Assembly: GCF_012396365.1 (NCBI RefSeq)
Contig: NZ_JAAXPG010000017.1
Coordinates: forward strand, 62,001-126,000
Origin: Nocardiopsis alborubida
GTDB lineage: Bacteria > Actinomycetota > Actinomycetes > Streptosporangiales > Streptosporangiaceae
Reading direction: 5' to 3'
Length of the DNA: 64,000 nt
Numbering within the stretch: position 1 is the first letter of the stretch; each line of letters begins with the position of its first letter. This document shows positions 26,413 through 35,090 of this stretch, in pieces. The notes under the pieces are model-generated. The model was not told the DNA's origin and did not search any database. It saw nothing but the letters and a program-made list of their open reading frames with translations. A program made the position numbers and the translations under genes.

Positions 26413-27273
26413 TCAGTCCTGGGGACCGGGTTTGGTCACCCGCCCGGCCGCGTTGCGCGCGGCGGCCTTGGCGCTCCCCAGGTCGGCGGCGCGGCAGGTC
26501 CACCGGATGTGCTCGGCGGCCGTGACCGGGTCGTCGGCCATGGGGATGTGCCCGCTGCCGATCAGAGACACCATGCGCGCGTTGGGCACCCGGTGGTGGG
26601 CGTGCGCGGCGCTGGACGGCAGCAGCGTCCGGTCGCGGTCGCCCCAGGCGATGGTGACCGGGCACTCGATCGGCCGCGCCGTGAAGACGTACTCGGCGAT
26701 GTGCGGCACGAGCCGGATGTAGGGCGCACCGCGCTGAAGGCCCCGGACGCTGAACCGGGTCGCCTTGGCCGCGGGCGACGAGGGGTCCCCGCGCAGCGCG
26801 ATCCGCGCGGCCGTCCTGGCCGGGGCGGTGTTGGCCAGGCGTTCCTTGACCGGCATCGGGACGTGCGTGGCGAGGCGGGAGAGCGCGCCGACCGTGCGTA
26901 TCGCGCACCGGGCGAGCCTGTCGGAGAACCCCGCCGGGGAGAACACCGTCACCGACGCGGCCAGGCCCCGGACCCCCAGTTCGAGGGCGATCGACCCGCC
27001 GAGCGAGTTGCCCGCCAGGTGCGGGCGCTCCAGTCCGTGCAGGCGGCAGAACGCCTGGATGTCGTCGGTCAGGGTGAGGACGTCGTAGGGCTCGTCGGGA
27101 CCGGGCCCCGGTGAGGCGCCGAACCCCGGCAGGTCCACGCAGATGACGCGGTAGTCCGCCGAGAGCCGCCGCATCACGGCGGTCCAGCTCTGGCGGCGGT
27201 CCCCGAGTCCGTGGAGGAGGACCAGGGGGCGGCCGCTCCCCCGTTCTTCGAAGGCGATACGTGTCGGGTCCAT
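26413..27273 (-). CDS. Alpha/beta fold hydrolase
   Basis: A 286-residue alpha/beta hydrolase with LVLLHGLGDRRQSW (oxyanion HG), nucleophile elbow GNSLGG, acid-region WGDRDRTLLP and catalytic His in GSGHIPMADDP. It looks like the esterase/C-C hydrolase/haloperoxidase-like group; the substrate cannot be assigned. No signal peptide is seen, so it is cytosolic. The ATG at 27273 (MDPTRIAFEERG) is chosen for fit to the family start; the ribosome site is weak (GAAGA). It is preceded on the same strand by the acyltransferase gene, 186 bp away. Confidence 0.87.
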   Translation of the reverse strand: MDPTRIAFEERGSGRPLVLLHGLGDRRQSWTAVMRRLSADYRVICVDLPGFGASPGPGPDEPYDVLTLTDDIQAFCRLHGLERPHLAGNSLGGSIALELGVRGLAASVTVFSPAGFSDRLARCAIRTVGALSRLATHVPMPVKERLANTAPARTAARIALRGDPSSPAAKATRFSVRGLQRGAPYIRLVPHIAEYVFTARPIECPVTIAWGDRDRTLLPSSAAHAHHRVPNARMVSLIGSGHIPMADDPVTAAEHIRWTCRAADLGSAKAAARNAAGRVTKPGPQD

Positions 27274-27459
27274 GTTCTTCGGTCTACCCGATACGCGGAC
27301 CGGTCGCGCCCCCGGCACGCGAGGCGGCCGGGAGAGCGGTTGGTCGGGCGCCCGGAAACGGGGGCGCCCCGCGCCGGGCCCAGAACCCGGTCCCCGGAAC
27401 GGTGCTCCTCCGCGCCGGGCCCCGGACCGGGGCTCCCGCGGACCGGGCACGGAAGCGGG

Positions 27460-28788
27460 TCAGCTCCTCCGGGGAGCCCGCGTCAGCACCACGCCCGCCA
27501 GCACCGCGAGCAGACCGAGCACCGGCCCCGCGCCGAGCCCCAGGCCGGACACCGTCAGCAGCAGCATCCCGCCGCCGACCAGCGCCGCGGCGGCCAGGAC
27601 GCGGACCATGCCCGGGGAGCCGCTCAGCGCCTTGGGCGGGTTCTCGAACCGCACCGCCCAGTGCGCCAGCGGCACGATCAGGGGCACCAGGACCACCAGT
27701 CCCAGCACGCCCCACAGCACCCACATGCCCGTCAGCGGCTCGGGGGTGTCGATCCCCAGACCGAACACCAGCACGCCCGCCACCACGCTGAGCGGCAGCA
27801 TGTGCCACAGGTAGACCGTCATCAGCTGCGGGCAGATCCGGTCCAGCAGACGCGCCGGGCCGGGGCGCTCCGACCAGGCGCTGATCCGCTCGCGCAGCAG
27901 CACCGCGACGCCGATCTGCAGCGCGCCCATGGCGGCGAGCACCAGGGTGGGCGGGGACACGTTGGAGGACTCCGTGGCGAACACGCCCGTCATGTTGAGC
28001 GAGTAGGGGCCGAACAGAGCCAGGGTCAGCGCGACGGCCGCGCCGCCCGCCACCATCCCCGCGGCGTAGCGGAGGCGGATCGTCCCCGTCGCGTAGCGGA
28101 ACCCCAGCTGGTGCACGCCCAGCCACACGAAGGCCACGTTGAGGTAGCCGACCCAGTCGGCGCCGGTCGAGAAGCGGGTCAGGTCCACGGCCGCGGCGGC
28201 GGCCAGCAGGGCGATCGGGACCCACCAGCCGAAGAGCTCCTGGGCCCGGACCAGCAGCGGGGTCGACACGACCACCAGCACGTACACGGCGAGGAACCAC
28301 AGCACCATGCCCGCGGCCTCGGCGCCCACCAGGACCGCCTGGGCCGGTGCGCCGACCAGGACCAGCAGGTGGGAGGCGACGATCCACAGGGCCGCCAGCG
28401 GCACCACCGGCCAGGCGAGTCTGCGCAGTCTGCGCGCGAACCAGTCCGAGGCGGACATGCCCCGGCCCGAGGCCGAGCGCCAGCTGATGAGGTTGGCCGC
28501 GCCCCCGACGAAGAAGATCAGCGGCATGACCTGGACGACCCACGTCAGCACGAAGCCGCCCTCGGTGGACAGGACGCTGCCCGCCTCGAAGGATCCCGGC
28601 TCGTGGACCAGGACCGGCAGCCACCAGTGCTGCATGACCACCAGAGCCATCACGAACAGCCGGATGACGTCCAGGAACCTGTCCCGGCCCGCCCCGGGAC
28701 GCGGTGTCCGAGGAGACGGCAGGAGGGCGGTGCCGGAGGTGTACGCCGACGACGCGCCTCCGCCTTCGTTCTCGACGGTCACGGTCAT
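27460..28788 (-). CDS. Acyltransferase 3 family membrane protein
   Basis: A 442-residue polytopic membrane protein with about ten hydrophobic segments. The family start GRDRFLDVIRLFVMALVVMQ carries the conserved Arg-x5-Arg region, and His54-type HWW follows. SFVGG-like PLIFFVGGAANL and the C-terminal TVYLWHMLPLSVV (YLWH block) are typical of the acyltransferase 3 (PF01757) family. These enzymes acylate exported sugars, lipids or antibiotics. The substrate is unknown and no polysaccharide genes are nearby. Confidence 0.88.
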   Translation of the reverse strand: MTVTVENEGGGASSAYTSGTALLPSPRTPRPGAGRDRFLDVIRLFVMALVVMQHWWLPVLVHEPGSFEAGSVLSTEGGFVLTWVVQVMPLIFFVGGAANLISWRSASGRGMSASDWFARRLRRLAWPVVPLAALWIVASHLLVLVGAPAQAVLVGAEAAGMVLWFLAVYVLVVVSTPLLVRAQELFGWWVPIALLAAAAAVDLTRFSTGADWVGYLNVAFVWLGVHQLGFRYATGTIRLRYAAGMVAGGAAVALTLALFGPYSLNMTGVFATESSNVSPPTLVLAAMGALQIGVAVLLRERISAWSERPGPARLLDRICPQLMTVYLWHMLPLSVVAGVLVFGLGIDTPEPLTGMWVLWGVLGLVVLVPLIVPLAHWAVRFENPPKALSGSPGMVRVLAAAALVGGGMLLLTVSGLGLGAGPVLGLLAVLAGVVLTRAPRRS

Positions 28789-29323
28789 CGGTCGCTCCTT
28801 GGTCTACCCCGTACGCGTGTGCGTCCCCGGGCGCGGTGGTGCGCGGGGGCCGTGTGGCCGGGATCAGGGGGTGGCGACGCGTTCTCGAACGCGCCCGGTG
28901 GCGTGGCCGCGTCAGCTCTGCTGTCGGCGACGCGTGGTAACGAGAGTAGGTCCGGTCGGGTGGTGGCCGCGATGGATCTGACGCCCCTCTCCGAGGGGCG
29001 GTTCGCCCGACCGTGGAAGGTGGTGCCTGCACCACCGCGCGTCGGGGCACGGCGGGTCGGGGACCGTCTTCCCCGGGCGGAGGGCGCGGACGCGCCGAGC
29101 GGTCCTCCGGAAAACCCGGGAGAGTTCCCGCACACGGTACCCCGCGAGCCAGCGTACGCGGAACCCTCGGGGGAGGTCCGTGTGCGGAGACGGAACAGCT
29201 GTCCGGAGCGGTCGGGGCGCGCGACACCGGTGCGAGGGCCCCGGGAGCGAACGGAATCGGCGGCTCAGGCACGAGCGGGACCGGCGCCCGGGGCGGGCCC
29301 TGGGCGCCGGGACCCCTGGAACC
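28789..29323. other. Intergenic region, nadE 3' end to acyltransferase
   Basis: A 535-bp GC-rich gap between co-directional minus-strand genes; no supportable coding sequence. It contains two short perfect hairpins, CGCCCCTC-tcc-GAGGGGCG (28982-29000) and GGTGGTGC-ct-GCACCACC (29019-29036), which may stop nadE transcription. Confidence 0.5.
28982..29000. terminator. Small hairpin, possible terminator
   Basis: An 8-bp perfect stem with a 3-nt loop, 324 bp past the nadE stop. A second 8-bp hairpin follows at 29019-29036. The distance makes the assignment weak. Confidence 0.3.
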
Positions 29324-30154
29324 CTAGGGCGCGGTGGGCAGCGCGCGCTTGTGGGCGGTGACGCGGTACCGGTCGACCAGCGCGGTCTCCACGTGCTCGG
29401 GCACCGGCAGGCCCTCCAGGAAGTCGTCGATCTGCTCGTAGGTCAGACCGAGCGCCTCCTCGTCCGGCTTCTGCGGGGCGAGCGTCTCCAGGTCGGCGGT
29501 GGGCACCTTGCGCACCAGGTCCTCCGGAGCGCCCAGCTCGGCGGCGACCGCGCGCACCCGGCGCTTGGTCAGCCCGGTCAGCGGAACGAGGTCCGCCCCG
29601 CCGTCGCCGTACTTGGTGAAGAACCCGGTGACCGCCTCGGCCGCGTGGTCGGTGCCGACGACCAGTCCGCGCAGGCCGCCCGCGACCGCGTACTGGGCGA
29701 TCATCCGCTGCCGCGCCTTGATGTTGCCGAGGACGAAGTCCGCCGAGGCGTCGCCGGAGTAGATCATCCCGGAGGCCGCCAGGGAGTCGGCCATGGCGTC
29801 GCTGGCGGGCCTGACGTCCACGGTGAGGCAGCGCTCGGGGGCCGTGAACGCGACGGAGCGGGCCGCGTCCTCCTCGTCCCTCTGCTCGCCGTAGGGCAGG
29901 CGCATGGCGACGTACTCGCACTCGTGGCCGTTCTCGCGGGCCCGGTCCACCGCCAGGCGGCACAGGCGCCCGGCGGTGAGCGAGTCCACGCCGCCGCTGA
30001 TGCCCAGGACCAGCGCGGTGGAGCCGGTGCTGATCAGCCGCTCGGCGAGGAAGGCCACACGGCGTTCGATCTCGACGTGCACGTCGAAGTGCTCGGGCAC
30101 CGCGAGGTCGCGGACGATCTCGCGACGGGCCTGGCTCAGCTCGGTGTCGGTCAC
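29324..30154 (-). CDS. nadE: Ammonia-dependent NAD+ synthetase
   Basis: A 276-residue single-domain NAD synthetase. The P-loop of the ATP pyrophosphatase fold is at residues 51-58 (GISGGVDS). Other family blocks are RLPYGEQRDEEDA, NIKARQRMIAQYAVA, GTDHAAEAVTGFFTKYGDGG and PLTGLTKRRVRAVAAELGAP. It adenylates and amidates nicotinic acid adenine dinucleotide using free ammonia; there is no glutaminase domain. The GTG start has GGGGGA 5 nt upstream. Confidence 0.95.
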   Translation of the reverse strand: MTDTELSQARREIVRDLAVPEHFDVHVEIERRVAFLAERLISTGSTALVLGISGGVDSLTAGRLCRLAVDRARENGHECEYVAMRLPYGEQRDEEDAARSVAFTAPERCLTVDVRPASDAMADSLAASGMIYSGDASADFVLGNIKARQRMIAQYAVAGGLRGLVVGTDHAAEAVTGFFTKYGDGGADLVPLTGLTKRRVRAVAAELGAPEDLVRKVPTADLETLAPQKPDEEALGLTYEQIDDFLEGLPVPEHVETALVDRYRVTAHKRALPTAP

Positions 30155-30285
30155 TGCGGTCCCCCGTGGATGTGGTGCGTGTGCCCGCCGATTATCGCCT
30201 GTCCCGCGTTCGGGGACGAGTCCGGGGAGTGTCCGGAACCGGAAGGGGCGGGGAGGGGGCGAGCCCCCGGGGGTTCGGGGCGGTC

Positions 30286-30870
30286 TCAGGAGTCCGTGCG
30301 CAGGCGGCGGGCGAAGCGCTCGTAGTCGACGACCACGCCGTCGCCGTCCACCGACAGCCGGTACTCGCCGTGCAGGGGGTCGCGGTAGGTGTAGCGCTCC
30401 AGGCCCTCCTCGGCGGGGTGCCGGGTGTAGCGCTGCCTGACCCGGCGCACCCGCAGGGAGGGGATGTCGATCCAGACCACCGCGATGTCGCGGTACTCGC
30501 CCGGGCGCAGGCCGAGGCGGCGGATGGGCAGGGTGTTGGTGAGCGGGGTGGCGGCGACGTCCACGTCCAGGCAGCCCACCAGCCCGGGGAGGGGGACCCC
30601 GTCGGGCCCGGTCCAGTGGCCTCCGTGGGCGTCGAGCGTGACCGACTCCAGGCCCTGGGAGGAGAGGACCTCGGCGCGCATCCACCGGGTCGTCCACGCC
30701 AGGTCGGTGCGGACGCTGAATCGGGTGAAGAACCTCTCCTCGCCCACCACGACGGTCTCCCCGGCCTCCAGGCGGTAGCCGTCGGGCTCGGGGAGGAGCG
30801 TGCCCAGCCCGAGCCCCTCGGGGACGTCGGTCCGGGTCCACACGGCCGGGTGTTCCGTCAGTGACGACAT
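30286..30870 (-). CDS. Putative glycolipid-binding family protein (PF06475-like)
   Basis: A 194-residue protein matching the putative glycolipid-binding family (formerly DUF1089). The hallmark blocks are DAHGGHWTGPDG, LVGCLDVDVAATPLTNTLPI followed by RRLGL, and VVWIDIPSLRVRRVRQRYTR. The founding description rests on structure, and its biological role is not known. It is cytosolic, with no signal peptide. It lies between nadE and putP on the same strand, with no evidence of functional linkage. Confidence 0.88.
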   Translation of the reverse strand: MSSLTEHPAVWTRTDVPEGLGLGTLLPEPDGYRLEAGETVVVGEERFFTRFSVRTDLAWTTRWMRAEVLSSQGLESVTLDAHGGHWTGPDGVPLPGLVGCLDVDVAATPLTNTLPIRRLGLRPGEYRDIAVVWIDIPSLRVRRVRQRYTRHPAEEGLERYTYRDPLHGEYRLSVDGDGVVVDYERFARRLRTDS

Positions 30871-30950
30871 GTCACCGTTCTACCGTTCCGGGGTCGGGTG
30901 CGCCAGAGCGGCCCTCGGCCCGCGCCGCGGGCACGGTACGGGCCGGGAGG

Positions 30951-30975
30951 GGCCGGGGCGGTCGCCGCCCCGGCC
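30951..30975 (-). terminator. putP hairpin terminator
   Basis: A perfect 11-bp stem (GGCCGGGGCGG and complement) with loop TCG, 20 bp past the putP stop. Confidence 0.7.
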
Positions 30976-30995
30976 GTCGCCGGTGCTGCGGCCGG

Positions 30996-32570
30996 TCAGG
31001 CCCGGGCGGACTCTCCCGGGGCGGAGCCGGTCCCGCGGATCTCGGCCTCGACCCGGTCGAAGTCGCTCTCCATCTGCGGGGTGGCCCTGGCCAGGCCGTT
31101 GAAGACGAAGACGGCGGCGACGCTGAGGATCACGGCCGGGACCATGGCGTACAGGCCGGTGCCGAGGAAGTTCGCGTCGAGGACGTCCCACACGATCGCG
31201 GTGGTGCCGCCCGCGATCATGCCCGCGAGCGCGCCGGACCAGCTCATGCGCTTCCAGAACACGGAGAGCACCAGGATCGGGCCGAAGCCCGCTCCGAAAC
31301 CGGCCCAGGCGTAGCCGACCAGGTCCATCACCGACTGGTCGCCCCACAGGGCGATGGCGGCGGCGCCCAGGGCGACGGCGACCACGGTGACCCGGCTGAT
31401 CCACAGCAGCCTCTTCGGGGCGGCGTCGCGGTCCACGAAGGCCCGGTAGCCGTCCTCGGTGAGCGCGGACGCGGCGACCAGCAGCTGGGAGTCGGCGGTG
31501 CTCATGACGGCCGCGAGGATGGCGGCGAGCAGCAGCCCGGCGACCAGCGGGTGGGTCAGGGCCTCGATCAGGAGCGGGAAGACCTGCTCGGAGTTCTCCA
31601 GCGGGGTGTCGAAGTAGGCGATGCCGATGAAGCCGACCAGCACCGCCAGGACCATGGCGGTGACCGCCCAGGCCACGCTGATGGTGGCGGCCTTGGGGAT
31701 GTCCCGGACCGAGCGGATGCCCATGTAGCGGGACAGGATGTGCGGCTGGCCGAAGTAGCCGAAGCCCCAGGCCAGACCGGAGACGATGACGACCCAGCCG
31801 AGGGTGTCGGTGCTCACCCACTGGCCGAGCTCGGCGTCCAGGGAGGTGCCGCCGACGGCCGACAGCAGCCCGGTGCTCTGCTCGGACACGCCCTCGGACA
31901 GCCCGGCGAAGCCGCCGAGCATGGTGATCGCGACGACCGGGACGATCAGCAGGGCGATCCACATCATCGCGGCCTGGACCACGTCGGTGTAGGACACCGC
32001 GAGGAAGCCGCCGAGCACGGTGTAGAGCACCACGATGCCCACGCCGATGGCGATGGCGGGCGCCGGGCTCAGGCCGAAGATCTGGTCGAACAGGGCGGCC
32101 ATGGCGACGAGCCCGGAGGCGACGTAGAAGAAGTAGAAGACGATGATGAGCACCGCCGAGACCCCGCGCAGCAGCCGGGTGGGGTCGTTGAAGCGGTTCT
32201 CCAGGAAGGAGGAGAGGGTCAGGGAGTCGGAGTCGCCACCCGAACGCGCGTCGGTCACGCGCTCGGTGTACACCCGCAGGCGGGGCGCGAGGAGGATCCA
32301 GCTACCGGCGAAACCGCAGGCCAGGCCGACGGCGATCCAGGCCTCCCCCAGACCGGAGACGTAGATGGCACCGGGCAGCCCGAGCAGCAGCCACCCGCTG
32401 AAGTCGCTGGCGTTGGCGCTCAGCGCCGCCACCCAGCTGTTGAGCTGTCTGCCTCCGAGCACGAAGTCCGACTGCGAGACGGTGCGCTTGTAGGCCCACA
32501 GCCCGATGGCCACCATGACGGCGAGGTACACGCCGAAGGTCGCGACGGACCAGAGCATGGACTCGTCCAA
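30996..32570 (-). CDS. putP: Sodium/proline symporter
   Basis: A 524-residue sodium:solute symporter (SSF) with about 13 transmembrane helices. PutP-typical blocks: SDFVLGGRQLNSWVAALSAN, ASDFSGWLLLGLPGAIYVSG (sodium and proline site region), PRLRVYTERVTDARSGGDSD and WGFGYFGQPHILSRYMGIRS. It imports proline with sodium across the cytoplasmic membrane. No putA lies nearby. A CRP-like site is present in the divergent promoter region upstream. Confidence 0.93.
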   Translation of the reverse strand: MDESMLWSVATFGVYLAVMVAIGLWAYKRTVSQSDFVLGGRQLNSWVAALSANASDFSGWLLLGLPGAIYVSGLGEAWIAVGLACGFAGSWILLAPRLRVYTERVTDARSGGDSDSLTLSSFLENRFNDPTRLLRGVSAVLIIVFYFFYVASGLVAMAALFDQIFGLSPAPAIAIGVGIVVLYTVLGGFLAVSYTDVVQAAMMWIALLIVPVVAITMLGGFAGLSEGVSEQSTGLLSAVGGTSLDAELGQWVSTDTLGWVVIVSGLAWGFGYFGQPHILSRYMGIRSVRDIPKAATISVAWAVTAMVLAVLVGFIGIAYFDTPLENSEQVFPLLIEALTHPLVAGLLLAAILAAVMSTADSQLLVAASALTEDGYRAFVDRDAAPKRLLWISRVTVVAVALGAAAIALWGDQSVMDLVGYAWAGFGAGFGPILVLSVFWKRMSWSGALAGMIAGGTTAIVWDVLDANFLGTGLYAMVPAVILSVAAVFVFNGLARATPQMESDFDRVEAEIRGTGSAPGESARA

Positions 32571-33002
32571 GACCCTGCCCTCCCTTCCCTTGAGCGCGCG
32601 GACGAGAGCCTTACGCGCTGTTTATGGACATTGCGGGAGATCATTGCCCTTTGTCCGGCAAGTCACAACGCCCGTGTGTGGAACAACACCGCTTTGAGAT
32701 CTCGTCGAGTTCTCGACCAGGCACTATTGTCCGTCCGGCCATGCAGGGGCGCCGGTGTTTGTCGGATCGGACATACGCGGGCCGTCCGCCCACCCCCCTG
32801 AGAGCACCTGTGACGCGCATCACATCCCTCCGGGGCGCCGGAACCCGTGGGTACCGGTTTCCACGCTCGTCCTTATGGCTCCCTTCCGCCACAGAGATCA
32901 CTCGTGGAACTCTGTTCCCTCCGCTCCAGTGCCTCTTGATTCACCGCTGCCCGAGGGGGAATTGTTCCGAGAAAAGTTGACATCGAGAGAGGTCTCCCGA
33001 AC
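32571..33002. other. Divergent intergenic region, putP / trypsin-VMAP gene
   Basis: A 432-bp gap without coding signal and comparatively AT-rich. It contains a perfect CRP/FNR-type palindrome at 32809-32824 and, near the right end, GAGAGAGG as the ribosome site of the protease gene. Confidence 0.55.
32809..32824. promoter_or_regulatory. CRP-family binding site candidate
   Basis: TGTGACGCGCATCACA matches the consensus TGTGA-N6-TCACA exactly. It lies 239 bp upstream of putP and 179 bp upstream of the protease gene, so it could act on either. Confidence 0.55.
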
Positions 33003-34871
33003 GTGGCCGCCCCCCATACCCCGCGTGGTCTGCAACCCAACGAGCCCTCGTGGCAGATGCGTGTGCTCGACCAGTACGACACCGTGGGCGGTGCCGTGCT
33101 CCTGTCCCCCGGCCTGCTGGTCACGTGCGCGCACGTCGTCAACGCCGCGCTCGGCCTCGACGGGGACAAGGAGGAGCATCCGGGCGCGCTCGCCACCGTG
33201 CGCCTCAAGTCCTTCGACGACCGGGAGTGGGAGGCCACCGTCGACACCCAGCTGTGGTCGGCGGGCCCCGACAGCCGCGACCTGGCCGTGCTGCGGCTGC
33301 GGGACGCGGGCCCCGACACGTCCTTCCCCGTGCTGAGGGAGTGCGCGAGCCTGGAGCCGCGGCAGCCCCTGTACACGGCGGGCTACCCGGAGGGCATGCG
33401 CTCGCTCCAGGCACCGCTGGTCTGCCAGGGGCCCGGCGGGCCCACCGGGCTCACCCACCAGGTCGAGACCCCCGCCTCGCAGCCGGTTCGGATCACCGGC
33501 GGCTTCAGCGGCTGTGCCGTGCGCACCGGGACCGGCGAGCTGGTGGGGATCATGCAGAAGACCCACCACTACGTGTGGAACGACCCCGACCGGCCCTCGG
33601 GCATCGCGTTCATCCTCCCGGTCGAGGAGCTCGTCGGCGAGCGCGACGGGGGCGATGTCGTCTCCGCGCAGCGCCTGGCCGACGAGTCCCTGTGCGGCAG
33701 GGAGGCCTACGACAGCCTGCACGACCTGCTGGACTCGGTCTCCCTGGAGGCGGTCCCGCCGGAGGACCTGCTGCGCCCCAGCGAGGCGCGCAGGGCCAGG
33801 CGGCACGGCGCGGGCACGACCGCGTGGCGGGTCCTCACCGCCCTGTGGGACCTGGTTCCGCCCCTGGGCGAGCCTCCGCCCCGGGTCGCCTGGGTACACC
33901 ACGTCCACCAGGAGATCCGGCGCCAACGACCGCTCCCGCCCGCGGTGTGGTCCTGGATCAGGAGGGAGGCCTCCCCGATGGGGCGCGACTGGGAGGAGGT
34001 CCTGACCCGCGACCGGGACCGGCGGCTGCTCAGGAACCGGGAGCCGAACGCTCCCGCGGCACCCCGCGACCGCCGTTCCGTGCGGCCGCCCGGAACGGTG
34101 GTGACCTTCGAGCTGGAGCCGGTGACCGGCGGCTACCGGCTCCTGCACAGCATCAACCACCGGGATGAGAGGGGCAAGCTGCCACAGAGCACGAGGCTGG
34201 TCGGCGAATCGGAGATCTGCGACGAGATCGCCGACCTCATGGGCGAGGCCACCATGCAGATGTTGATCACGCCGGACGAGGACTCACTGCGGCTGAGCGT
34301 CCTGCTGCCGAGGGAGCTGCTGCACCTGAGCCTGGGACAGGCCAGCCCGCACCGCGACCTCGTGGCGTTCCCGCCCCTGCTCTGCACGATGTACGAGATC
34401 GTCTACCACGTGCGCGAACGCGTGACGGCACCGCACTACCTGGGCGCCTCGGACCGGTGGCGCACACGCACCACGCGGCAGCGGGCCCGGCCCCTGGTGG
34501 AGGACCGCAACGTCCTCACCTCATGGAGGCAGGAGGCGAACGAAGTGGCCAACGTCCTCTCCGACCTGGACCTGACGGTGCTCGTCGTGGACGACGAGAG
34601 CCCGGACCTACGGCACGTCTACGACGCGGCCCTGTACCAGGGGGTCCCCACCATCATCAGGGGCCCCAAGAGCGCGATCCTTCCCCTTCTCCAGGAACTG
34701 CTCGACCGGGAACCCGACGCTCGGGTGCGGATATCCGGGCTCCCCCGTTATCTGCGCGACAGGGCGAGGGAGAATTCGGACAGCAGAAAAATCGCGATTA
34801 TCCATGACTCCTTTGAGGACACACTCCTCCGGAACGCTCTCGGCGGCCCCGGCGCCCCTGAGAGCCCTTGA
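33003..34871 (+). CDS. Cytosolic trypsin-like protease with VMAP-C-like C-terminal domain
   Basis: A 622-residue protein without signal peptide or membrane segment. Residues about 18-225 form a trypsin-like protease with an intact triad: His44 (VTCAHVV), Asp93 (RDLAVLRL) and Ser169 (GGFSGCAV). A helical middle segment (about 225-330) resembles the linker domains of vWA-MoxR-associated proteins (VMAPs). The C-terminal part (about 355-600: LSVLLPRELLHLSLGQ, PLLCTMYEIVYHVRER, ALYQGVPTIIRGP) matches the VMAP-C pattern as I remember it. In that family the N-terminal module is the effector, released or activated by an NTPase partner. Here the partner would be the STAND protein encoded 219 bp downstream. 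GTG start with GAGAGAGG 10 nt upstream. Confidence 0.82.
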   Translation: MAAPHTPRGLQPNEPSWQMRVLDQYDTVGGAVLLSPGLLVTCAHVVNAALGLDGDKEEHPGALATVRLKSFDDREWEATVDTQLWSAGPDSRDLAVLRLRDAGPDTSFPVLRECASLEPRQPLYTAGYPEGMRSLQAPLVCQGPGGPTGLTHQVETPASQPVRITGGFSGCAVRTGTGELVGIMQKTHHYVWNDPDRPSGIAFILPVEELVGERDGGDVVSAQRLADESLCGREAYDSLHDLLDSVSLEAVPPEDLLRPSEARRARRHGAGTTAWRVLTALWDLVPPLGEPPPRVAWVHHVHQEIRRQRPLPPAVWSWIRREASPMGRDWEEVLTRDRDRRLLRNREPNAPAAPRDRRSVRPPGTVVTFELEPVTGGYRLLHSINHRDERGKLPQSTRLVGESEICDEIADLMGEATMQMLITPDEDSLRLSVLLPRELLHLSLGQASPHRDLVAFPPLLCTMYEIVYHVRERVTAPHYLGASDRWRTRTTRQRARPLVEDRNVLTSWRQEANEVANVLSDLDLTVLVVDDESPDLRHVYDAALYQGVPTIIRGPKSAILPLLQELLDREPDARVRISGLPRYLRDRARENSDSRKIAIIHDSFEDTLLRNALGGPGAPESP

Positions 34872-35090
34872 GCCTGGGGGATGATGGAGGGGCCCGGCAC
34901 GCCGGGCACGGCCGCCGCACACCGGTCGTATTCGCGTCCGAACCGCAACGGATCCCCGTCCCCGCGGAGAAGCCGGCGTCTTTCCTGGCTAGAATCTCTC
35001 TGATTGGATAGGAGAACCAGGGAGGTATTCCCAGAGGGGCAACGGGGACGCGCCCACCGATTCGGATTTTAGGTCCATATTAGGACAAAG

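Noticed and set aside
32976-32981. TTGACA as -35 box of the protease gene
   Set aside because: It lies 22 nt before the start codon, so a -10 box would fall within the coding start and no leader or ribosome site would remain.
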